A stretch of 5,105 nt of DNA from Gammaproteobacteria bacterium. Lineage in GTDB: Bacteria > Pseudomonadota > Gammaproteobacteria > Pseudomonadales > Azotimanducaceae. Under the pieces are notes generated by a model. The model saw only the letters and a program-made list of their open reading frames with translations. It did not search any database and was not told where the DNA came from. Both the position numbers and the translations under genes were made by a program. Location of the stretch: assembly GCA_003228415.1 (NCBI GenBank), contig QIDL01000322.1:1-5105 (forward strand), written 5' to 3'. Positions 1 to 5,104 of this stretch are shown here, one piece after another (within the stretch, counting starts at the first letter, position 1; each line of letters begins with the position of its first letter).

Positions 1-492
1 CAGACTGGCGGTGCCGAGGCCAAACCAGAGCATGGCCAGGGGCAGCAGCGCTATGGCCGGCAGCGGATTAAACATGGCCGTCACGGTGGCCAGAAAGTCG
101 CTGCCGAAGCGACTGGCCGTTGCCCACAACACCAGCACCGCTGCAATGGCCATGCCCGCCGAGTAGCCATAAATGAGCACTTTGATGGAAAACCAGATTT
201 TCTTCAGCAAGGTGCCGTAGACCAGCGCATTCCAAAGCGCCACGGCACTGTCGGTGAAGCGCGGGAACATGAGTGGTTCCACATCCAGGACCACCGTGTA
301 GATCTGCCACGTCAGCACCAGACCGAGCAGGATGGTGCCCTTGCGCACGGTGTTGTTATCCCATATTCGCTCAAGTAGCGACAAGGGGCGGGACGCATCA
401 TCGATGACCGCTTCGTTGATGCTCTCGACAACGTATTCCGGGCGCACGTATATTTCCGGCCGGGTGCGGGTGATCGACTTTGCGCTGCTCAT
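1..492 (-). CDS. NitT/TauT-type ABC transporter permease (second permease), C-terminus cut by window edge
   Basis: Inner-membrane permease subunit of an importer in the SsuC/TauC/NrtB class (BPD_transp_1 fold). The frame is open for 164 codons from an ATG to the left edge with no stop. A cytoplasmic N-terminal tail of about 50 residues contains RPEY (17-20). Hydrophobic segments follow at about 51-69 and 103-124, and a third from about 141, with the conserved stretch FNPLPAIALLPLAMLWFGLG (141-160). The cytoplasmic EAA loop that contacts the ATPase would lie beyond the edge. It clearly resembles the upstream permease: both have (T/A)SRFGSD, TAM(F/L)NPLPAIALLP and an LERI/FERI...VRK...ILLGL region. 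The ATG overlaps the upstream permease stop as ATGA. The nearest purine-rich stretch (GGGGAA) is far upstream, so initiation probably relies on translational coupling. The family is clear; the substrate is unknown. Confidence 0.93.
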   Translation of the reverse strand, partial: MSSAKSITRTRPEIYVRPEYVVESINEAVIDDASRPLSLLERIWDNNTVRKGTILLGLVLTWQIYTVVLDVEPLMFPRFTDSAVALWNALVYGTLLKKIWFSIKVLIYGYSAGMAIAAVLVLWATASRFGSDFLATVTAMFNPLPAIALLPLAMLWFGLGTASL

Positions 493-1391
493 TGCGTCTG
501 CATTCCCCAGCGTGCCACGGTGCGCTGCTCAATTTTGCGAAACACCACGTTCTCCACCAGTACACCGACCACAATCACCGTAAATAACCCGGCAAAAACG
601 TAGGGGATGCGCAAATCCATCTGGTTGGAGAAAATAAACCAGCCGAGACCGCCCGAGGAGGTGCCTTCGGTATCGATAATGGAGCCGCCGAATACAAGTT
701 CGGCCGCAATCAGCGTGCGCCAGGCATAGGCCCAACCGATACGCAGGCCGGTAAGGATGGACGGAAACGCCGCCGGGATCAGAATTTTGGCAACGTATGT
801 GAGCCCGCGCAGCCCGTAATTCCTGCCCACCATGCGCTGGGTGTCGCTGACGCCGAGGAAACCCGTATGGGTGTTGAGCGCCACGGGCCAGACCACTGAA
901 TGCAGCAGGGTGAAGACGATGGCATCGGGGCCGAGGCCGAACCACAGCAACGCCATCGGTAACAAGGCAATGGCGGGCAACGGGTTGAGCATCGCGGTCA
1001 GGGTGCCGAGCAGATCACTGCCGAAGCGCGAGGTGACCGCCAGGGTCGTCAGGGCGGTCGCAATCAGGATGCCAATGACATAACCAAACAGCAGAATCGT
1101 GATCGAACTGCCAATCATCGCCAGCAGATTTTCATCCCAGAAAGCCATCACCAGCGCGCGGCCGGTAGTGGAGAAAGGCGGCAGCAGGTATTCGGAAATT
1201 CCACCGATGCGTACATACAGCTCCCACAGCACGATCAATCCCAGCAGAATTGAGAATTTTCTTACCGCGTTGATGTTGCGTATACGTTCGAACAACGACA
1301 AGCTATGGGCAATTTCGCCGTGGTCGGCGGCGCCTAAACCCTGCGCCTCGTATTCCGGCCGTATCTGCAGTTGCACGCTGTTCTCAGACAT
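489..1391 (-). CDS. NitT/TauT-type ABC transporter permease (first permease), complete
   Basis: Complete 300-residue inner-membrane permease. Hydrophobic segments lie at about 46-62, 93-118, 138-153, 158-173, 222-236 and 264-284, the usual six-helix BPD_transp_1 layout. The EAA-type loop that docks on the ATPase is at about 189-210 (GRNYGL...ILIPAAFP). The frame stays open upstream to an ATG at 1505, deep inside the ATPase gene. I choose the ATG at 1391 because its product aligns in length and motif (IRPEY, 10-14) with the neighbouring permease, it overlaps the ATPase stop by only 8 bp, and a GAGG Shine-Dalgarno core lies 9 nt upstream. The tail before the first helix is about 45 residues, longer than in SsuC-like proteins. 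It probably pairs with the downstream permease as a heterodimer. Family assignment is firm; the substrate is unknown. Confidence 0.95.
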   Translation of the reverse strand: MSENSVQLQIRPEYEAQGLGAADHGEIAHSLSLFERIRNINAVRKFSILLGLIVLWELYVRIGGISEYLLPPFSTTGRALVMAFWDENLLAMIGSSITILLFGYVIGILIATALTTLAVTSRFGSDLLGTLTAMLNPLPAIALLPMALLWFGLGPDAIVFTLLHSVVWPVALNTHTGFLGVSDTQRMVGRNYGLRGLTYVAKILIPAAFPSILTGLRIGWAYAWRTLIAAELVFGGSIIDTEGTSSGGLGWFIFSNQMDLRIPYVFAGLFTVIVVGVLVENVVFRKIEQRTVARWGMQTQ

Positions 1392-2214
1392 GGGGGGCTG
1401 CCTCTTCTTCGAGGATCCGATCCGCGAAGAGCATGTCATGGATGCGTTTTTGCAAGGCGGCGAAGGTTTCATCGCCGACATTGGTATGTTCCAGGTGATG
1501 CGCATTCAACTCGGCCTTGACCTGCCCCGGGTGGGGCGACAGCACCAGTACCCGGCTGCCGATGATCAACGCCTCCTCGATGGAATGGGTCACGAACAAC
1601 ACCGTGAAGTGCGTGTCTTCCCAAAGCTGCAGAAGTTCTTCCTGCATCTGCCGGCGGGTCAGTGCATCAAGGGCCGCGAAGGGCTCGTCCATGAGCAGGA
1701 TATCGGGCTCCATGGCCATACCGCGGGCGATGGCCACACGCTGCTTCATGCCTCCGGACAACATGTGCGGGTAGGTATCAACAAATCGATCAAGTTTGAC
1801 TTTATGGATGTATTCCAGGGCGATCGCTTCGGCTTGTGCTTTGGTCTGACAGCGGCCCCCGTTCAGCAGTGCGAAGGTGATGTTCTGCTTGACGGTTTTC
1901 CAGGGCAGCAGTTGATCGAATTCCTGAAACACCATGACCCGATCCGGTCCCGGCTTGGTAATGGCCTGCCCTTTCAAGCGCATCTCACCTTCGGCGGGCT
2001 TGAGATACCCCGCCACACCTTTGAGCAGCGTCGACTTGCCGCAACCGGAGGGGCCGAGCAGCACAAAACGATCCGAGGGAAACACCTGAAAACTGACCCG
2101 GTAGGTCGCGGTAATCAAATGCTCCCGGGTCTTGTACTGGAGTGTGACCGCATCGACATCGAGGATTGAATCCACGGCGGCGGGGCCGGGCCCCGCCGCC
2201 TGTGCCTGCACCAC
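1384..2214 (-). CDS. ABC transporter ATP-binding protein, SsuB/TauB/NrtD type
   Basis: Cytoplasmic nucleotide-binding subunit that powers the importer by ATP hydrolysis. In the 276-residue product I see Walker A GPSGCGKST (54-62), the Q-loop glutamine at 97 (VFQEFDQLLPW), the signature LSGGMKQR (152-159), Walker B ILLMDE (172-177), the D-loop ALD (181-183) and the switch histidine at 210 (VTHS). All catalytic elements are intact. The start is GTG; no ATG, GTG or TTG precedes it in frame before a stop, and it falls 4 nt after the binding-protein stop. No clear Shine-Dalgarno site is present. The first 15 residues are Ala/Gly/Pro-rich and encoded by a 25-bp perfect dyad. A GTG at codon 14 (2175) directly after the dyad is a reasonable alternative start, giving 263 residues, close to SsuB length. 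The stop overlaps the next permease start by 8 bp. Confidence 0.96.
   Translation of the reverse strand: MVQAQAAGPGPAAVDSILDVDAVTLQYKTREHLITATYRVSFQVFPSDRFVLLGPSGCGKSTLLKGVAGYLKPAEGEMRLKGQAITKPGPDRVMVFQEFDQLLPWKTVKQNITFALLNGGRCQTKAQAEAIALEYIHKVKLDRFVDTYPHMLSGGMKQRVAIARGMAMEPDILLMDEPFAALDALTRRQMQEELLQLWEDTHFTVLFVTHSIEEALIIGSRVLVLSPHPGQVKAELNAHHLEHTNVGDETFAALQKRIHDMLFADRILEEEAAPHV
1401..1405 (-). promoter_or_regulatory. Ribosome binding site of the complete permease gene
   Basis: AGAGG lies 9 nt before the ATG at 1391, within the last codons of the ATPase gene. It supports this start instead of the far-upstream ATG at 1505 and allows some independent initiation besides coupling through the 8-bp overlap. 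Confidence 0.5.
2176..2200 (-). repeat. 25-bp near-perfect-palindromic GC hairpin between binding protein and ATPase
   Basis: Two 12-bp arms (GGCGGCGGGGCC and GGCCCCGCCGCC) pair perfectly around one central base. In RNA this folds as a stem of at least 10 G-C pairs with a small loop. It starts 18 nt after the binding-protein stop codon and, with the GTG at 2214, lies inside ATPase codons 5-13. No T-run follows, so it is not a standard intrinsic terminator. By analogy with intercistronic hairpins in binding-protein operons such as malE-malF, it probably protects the upstream message from 3' decay and dampens downstream expression. The role is inference; the dyad is directly visible. Confidence 0.75.
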
Positions 2215-2218
2215 TACG

Positions 2219-3265
2219 TCAGCTGCCGTTCTGATCGTAGTTGTTTTCCCAGTAGTAATCCTTCCAACTGGCGGGCATGTTCTTGATCGAGCCGATGCTT
2301 TTCAGGAACTTCGCGAACTGCATGGTGCGTTCCGGTTGCAGGGTGTAGTCAATCTCTCCTGGAGTCGTCACCATTGTCTCAACTTCAGACAGTTTCAACT
2401 TGGACTTCGTGAAGCTGTGAAACAGACCCGCGGCGCGTTTTGTATCCTCGTTGATCCAGGTAATGGCCTTACGGAATGACTTCCAGGTGCAGTTGTAGAG
2501 CTTCGGATGTTCATTCTTCCAGGCCTCGGTGTTGTACATGGCCACAGTGCTGTGACGCCCGCCGAGCACATCATAGGAGGTCAGAACATTACGCACCTTG
2601 CCGCTGTCGAGTTCTTTCCATGAGGTCGGCAGTGTCGCGAAATGGCTCTTTACCGCCTGACCGCCGGCCAGCAGCGCGGCCATCGCGGAGGGATGCTTCA
2701 TGGACACGGTCAGGTCGTCAAGCTTGAAGGCATTGCCCTTGCCCCACTTTTTCTCCGCCGCCATCTGCAGTACCACGGCCTGAATGGAGACCTTTGCCGA
2801 AGGTGTGGCAATCTTGTGATCCTTCAGACCGACGTAGTCCTCAAGTTTCTGTACCCGCGGATCATTGGTATTGAGCTTCAACGGCATGGCGGACAGGGTA
2901 CTCATCGCCCTGACGTTCAAACGGCCCTTGGTCTTGTCCCAGATTTTCAGTAACGGACCGATACCGCCGGCGGCAAAATCCACGTTCTTGGACAGCAACG
3001 CCTGATTCACCGCCGCACCGCCGCTGAAGCGGTGCATGCTGACTTTGACATCATCGATACCTTCCGACCTGGCACAGGACTCGACCAACTTCTGGCTCAC
3101 AACTACGTGCATGGGCAGATAGAGCAGGCCGAACTGCTGGGCAAAACGGACCTTGCTGGAACTCGCCGCGGCCGGGCCGGCAACGGCGGCCATCAACCCC
3201 GCTGTCATGACGGCAACCGCGATTTTTTTCATTCGGCTGTTAGGTAGCCTCTGTGTATTACGCAT
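2219..3265 (-). CDS. Periplasmic substrate-binding protein of NitT/TauT-type ABC importer
   Basis: Secreted solute receptor that delivers ligand to the permease pair. The 348-residue precursor has a Sec signal peptide: basic R11/K13/K14, a hydrophobic core at about 15-29 and a probable signal peptidase I cut after PAAA (A34). No lipobox is present, so it should be soluble in the periplasm. The mature part begins KVRFAQQFGLLYLPMHVV, the NMT1/SsuA-like first strand and binding loop. Later blocks also fit, such as SGGAAVNQALLSKNVDFAAGG (81-101) and the hinge region KIATPSAKVS (151-160). The size fits the family. The ATG at 3265 is preferred over the internal ATG (MKK, 3232) because AAGGAGG lies 6 nt upstream, while the internal one has no such site. 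Two cysteines (64, 259) could form a disulfide. Residues do not identify the ligand; nitrate, sulfonate, taurine or pyrimidine-like compounds are all known for this superfamily. Confidence 0.9.
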   Translation of the reverse strand: MRNTQRLPNSRMKKIAVAVMTAGLMAAVAGPAAASSSKVRFAQQFGLLYLPMHVVVSQKLVESCARSEGIDDVKVSMHRFSGGAAVNQALLSKNVDFAAGGIGPLLKIWDKTKGRLNVRAMSTLSAMPLKLNTNDPRVQKLEDYVGLKDHKIATPSAKVSIQAVVLQMAAEKKWGKGNAFKLDDLTVSMKHPSAMAALLAGGQAVKSHFATLPTSWKELDSGKVRNVLTSYDVLGGRHSTVAMYNTEAWKNEHPKLYNCTWKSFRKAITWINEDTKRAAGLFHSFTKSKLKLSEVETMVTTPGEIDYTLQPERTMQFAKFLKSIGSIKNMPASWKDYYWENNYDQNGS

Positions 3266-3271
3266 CTCATA

Positions 3272-3278
3272 CCTCCTT
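3272..3278 (-). promoter_or_regulatory. Strong ribosome binding site of the binding-protein gene
   Basis: AAGGAGG lies 6 nt before the ATG at 3265, the best Shine-Dalgarno match in the window and suitable for an abundant periplasmic receptor. It decides the start in favour of 3265 over the internal ATG at 3232. Another ATG at 3270 is only 1-2 nt from the site and out of frame, so it should be poorly used. Confidence 0.8.
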
Positions 3279-3298
3279 CATTCTCTCTTGTTGTGGGT

Positions 3299-3316
3299 AT
3301 CGGCTTTCAAGCCGAT
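3299..3316. promoter_or_regulatory. 18-bp palindrome upstream of the importer operon (candidate operator or leader hairpin)
   Basis: Perfect inverted repeat ATCGGCTT-TC-AAGCCGAT with 8-bp arms and a 2-nt centre, lying 20 nt before the Shine-Dalgarno site of the binding-protein gene and downstream of the regulator stop. Its compact two-fold symmetry suits a dimeric regulator such as the adjacent GntR protein. As RNA it could also form a short hairpin. No T-run follows on the minus strand, which argues against a terminator for the regulator gene. Which protein binds, if any, is inferred. Confidence 0.5.
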
Positions 3317-3323
3317 TCGTTAC

Positions 3324-3338
3324 TGGCCCCGCGGGCCA
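3324..3338. promoter_or_regulatory. 15-bp palindrome adjacent to the first leader palindrome
   Basis: Perfect inverted repeat TGGCCC-CGC-GGGCCA with 6-bp arms, separated by 7 bp from the neighbouring palindrome. The centre-to-centre spacing of the two is about 23-24 bp, near two helical turns. Their sequences differ, so they are unlikely to be two copies of one operator; they may be two sites, or two consecutive leader hairpins. GC-rich short palindromes arise by chance more easily than the AT-containing one, so confidence is lower. Confidence 0.35.
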
Positions 3339-3388
3339 ATGGTGCCGTCGATGTCCGTTGCAGATGCCCTGGACACGCTGGGTTCTGG

Positions 3389-4198
3389 TTATCTCCGCAC
3401 ACTGCTGGTGATTTCTATCGGCCGGTGCCCCATGGGCAGATAAACCCGCTGATAGGATGCGGGTTGGTGGCGGTAGGTGCTGCCGAAAATTTCCCACACC
3501 GTTCCCGGGCTGCCTGCGGCCAGATGCAGGGATTTGCAGGCCTCGCGCGGCAACGGCGCGCATTTCAGGCGCTGGTCCAGATGCAAGGTGGGTGTGTTGT
3601 AGGTTCTGCTCAGCACCACCCGCAGGGAAATACCGTTCAACTCTTCCAGGGGCACCCGCAGCAGCCCGCGATAGCGACTCCAGGACAGATAGAACTGGCT
3701 GAACGCTTCGAATTCACGATTCACACTGATACTGCGGCCAATGCGGATGTAGGCCTTATCGGCGCCGAGAAAACGCGCCCACGGCGAGTTGGCGTCGAGT
3801 TTTGACCCAGCGACTTTCTCTACCGAATCGACCCGCGCATAGACGGGCAGCAGCGTTGTATGATCATCCCCGGCAAAACGGAAATGCAGCAGATCGTCGT
3901 CGGGCATGCGCTCACCGCTCTTGGGGCGCAGAGCCCCGGCGACAAAGGTGCCGCGGCCATGATCACGCACCACCACACCCAGCCTCTGCAGATGCCCGAG
4001 CGCTTTCTGGATTGTGCCGAGACTTGCGGGCAGGGCGCCGGTCAAGGCGTCTTCGGATGGCAGTTTGTCACCCGGGCGCATGTCGCCGGCTTCGATACGA
4101 TTGAGAATGGCATTGGACAGGCGCAGATATTTCGGCTGTCTGGCCGAGCTTTGAAGCCCGCCGCCGGTCATATCGTCAGCGATACGCGATAACTGCAT
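3389..4198 (-). CDS. GntR-family transcriptional regulator, HutC/UTRA type
   Basis: Probable ligand-responsive repressor of the adjoining transporter and possibly of itself. The 269-residue product has an N-terminal winged helix at about 22-88, with the GntR landmarks RIEAGDMRPGDKLPSED (34-50) and the wing GRGTFVAG (81-88). The rest (about 100-269) resembles a UTRA effector domain, with RIGRSISVNREFEAFSQFYLS (152-172) and the late E(E)LNGISLRVVLSRTYNTP region. The recognition helix reads SLGTIQKAL rather than the commoner SRxTVRxAL, so its operator may be atypical. Codons 1-21 look non-domain, and the methionine at residue 10 is a possible start. The first ATG is preferred because AAGGGG lies 8 nt upstream. 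It sits between the hydrolase-like gene and the importer operon, with dyads on both sides that are candidate operators. The family is secure; the effector is unknown. Confidence 0.9.
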   Translation of the reverse strand: MQLSRIADDMTGGGLQSSARQPKYLRLSNAILNRIEAGDMRPGDKLPSEDALTGALPASLGTIQKALGHLQRLGVVVRDHGRGTFVAGALRPKSGERMPDDDLLHFRFAGDDHTTLLPVYARVDSVEKVAGSKLDANSPWARFLGADKAYIRIGRSISVNREFEAFSQFYLSWSRYRGLLRVPLEELNGISLRVVLSRTYNTPTLHLDQRLKCAPLPREACKSLHLAAGSPGTVWEIFGSTYRHQPASYQRVYLPMGHRPIEITSSVRR

Positions 4199-4206
4199 GC
4201 ATCGTT

Positions 4207-4212
4207 CCCCTT
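4207..4212 (-). promoter_or_regulatory. Ribosome binding site of the GntR gene
   Basis: AAGGGG lies 8 nt before the ATG at 4198, supporting that start over the in-frame methionine ten codons in, which has no purine-rich stretch at the right distance. A second ATG at 4202 is out of frame. Confidence 0.6.
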
Positions 4213-4224
4213 GCGATTCGCTGG

Positions 4225-4253
4225 AGTCTCCTGGAACAATTCCGGCAAGTCAA
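4225..4253 (-). promoter_or_regulatory. Weak candidate sigma-70-type promoter for the GntR gene
   Basis: TTGACT (5 of 6 to the -35 consensus) is followed after 17 bp by GAGACT, a poor -10 that keeps the second A and the final T. Transcription would begin around 4218, giving a leader of about 20 nt with AAGGGG 8 nt before the ATG. The -35 lies in the right arm of the inverted repeat. The spacing is ideal but the -10 is weak; transcription could instead read in from the upstream gene. Confidence 0.3.
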
Positions 4254-4272
4254 GAGCTATATAGGACTTGCC
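4244..4272. promoter_or_regulatory. Inverted repeat in front of the GntR gene (candidate operator)
   Basis: Perfect 8-bp arms GGCAAGTC and GACTTGCC are separated by 13 bp, so half-sites are centred 21 bp apart, two DNA turns on one face. The spacer holds the small palindrome CTATATAG. One arm overlaps the TTGACT of the best -35 candidate for the regulator gene, the expected arrangement for autorepression. The repeat begins 10 nt after the stop of the upstream enzyme-like gene, so a role in its mRNA 3' end is also possible, although no T-run follows. Confidence 0.55.
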
Positions 4273-4282
4273 TCAGCCATCG

Positions 4283-5104
4283 TCACGCCGAGTCCTCGAA
4301 GAGGACCAGCGACGGTGATTGCAGTGCCGGTGGCGGATCGAGACGCGCAGCACCGGCGTCGGTGAGGATCACATCCGCGGCGACTATGCTGCCGGTGGAC
4401 AGATCGATAAGGCTGGCAGTGGCCCTGGCGGCGGGAAACAACCCAGCCGCAAGGGTCACTGGCGCCCCGCCCTGAGCGCCGGGCAACAACAGGCAGGCGC
4501 GGGTCGTGCCGAGGGTGAAGCCTCCCACCCGTGCGTCACCGGTGGTGCCCAGTTCCCCCAACACCGGCACCGACTCCGCGCTCCCCAGCCAGCCCTGCAG
4601 ATAGCGGTAGACAAAACTTGCCGGCCGTGGATTGTAGCGCCGGTCGAACAAACCATGGCGGGGAAAATAACCACGGTCAACATCCACGTAGGTGTCGATG
4701 AAAACCTCACAGTCCTGCGCCGCGAAGGCCGCCAACAGCGCCTCGGCGACCTGATTGGCGATGGCCCGGTCATCACGGTTGTACTCGGCGGGATTTTCCG
4801 AGGCCAGGCGGATGTTGACGGCCGCGCGTATCCCGTGCTCACGGGCGAAACAGGCGATACGGGGCACGGCCTGCCAGGGCGATTCATCGAACCCCAGGCG
4901 AAAAACGAAGCCCTCGACGAGGCCCCGTGAGCCTGAAAATTCCTTGATAAGATCCAGTTCCGAAGTGCGAAACCCATAACTCACGAAGTGGCTGAAGCGC
5001 GAGCCTTCGGTTTTCTTTTCCGCGGAGGTTTCGAGTTTGGCGAGGGTCACCGGCACTGGAATCGTTGTCCCGCAGTCCGCTAAGCGGGCCACGGTACTCG
5101 CGGC
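4283..5104 (-). CDS. C-terminal part of a probable TIM-barrel glycoside-hydrolase-like protein (5' end outside window)
   Basis: The frame is open from the right edge for 273 codons to TGA; a GTG at 5092 is probably internal. I do not recognise a named gene. Counting from that GTG, the first two-thirds look like the last alpha/beta units of a barrel: strands GFVFRLGF (61-68), RAAVNIRLA (89-97) and CEVFIDTYVD (128-137), with amphipathic helices between. The segment VDRGYFPRHGLFDRRYNPRP (138-157) followed by a helix resembles the end of clan-A-like glycosidases (last barrel strand, then 'own product... NPRPA'). Residues about 175-269 are beta-rich with little helix (ACLLLP, VTLAAGLF, ATASLIDLSTGSI, LVLFEDSA), fitting a C-terminal beta-sandwich. 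Catalytic acids cannot be assigned without the N-terminal half. No signal peptide or membrane helix is visible in this part. Coding is well supported; the enzyme assignment is inference from sequence style. A non-enzymatic barrel protein is possible. Confidence 0.7.
   Translation of the reverse strand, partial: AASTVARLADCGTTIPVPVTLAKLETSAEKKTEGSRFSHFVSYGFRTSELDLIKEFSGSRGLVEGFVFRLGFDESPWQAVPRIACFAREHGIRAAVNIRLASENPAEYNRDDRAIANQVAEALLAAFAAQDCEVFIDTYVDVDRGYFPRHGLFDRRYNPRPASFVYRYLQGWLGSAESVPVLGELGTTGDARVGGFTLGTTRACLLLPGAQGGAPVTLAAGLFPAARATASLIDLSTGSIVAADVILTDAGAARLDPPPALQSPSLVLFEDSA

Noticed and set aside
1392..1505. Upstream extension of the complete permease to the ATG at 1505
   Set aside because: The 38 extra residues lie entirely inside the ATPase gene, look unlike any permease tail, and the paralogue aligns with the 1391 start.
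1099..2169. 356-codon plus-strand open frame, longer than either gene it covers
   Set aside because: It is antisense to the ATPase with all its motifs and to the first permease; its translation has no recognisable domain and no good ribosome binding site. High GC codon use commonly leaves such antisense frames open.
2176..2200. Intrinsic terminator between binding protein and ATPase
   Set aside because: Strong stem but no T-run on either side, and the dyad lies in the coding start of a gene that must be transcribed for the importer to work.
3352..3375. TGTCC-N14-GGACA inverted repeat downstream of the regulator stop
   Set aside because: Arms of only 5 bp with a wide spacer are expected by chance in a stretch of this length.
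3293..3805. 170-codon plus-strand open frame opposite the regulator
   Set aside because: Antisense to the UTRA-like domain and runs through the leader palindromes; no domain signal.
4222..4245. Small dyads GGAG-T-CTCC and GGAA-N3-TTCC in front of the regulator
   Set aside because: Four-base arms are too short to separate from chance, although they sit in the promoter region.
4319..4930. 203-codon plus-strand open frame opposite the enzyme-like gene
   Set aside because: Composition is Gly/Arg/Gln-rich without secondary-structure patterning, while the minus-strand frame shows clear alternating strands and helices.
4456..4977. 173-codon minus-strand frame overlapping the enzyme-like gene in another frame
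   Set aside because: Extreme Arg/Pro/Ser/Trp composition typical of a frame-shifted shadow.
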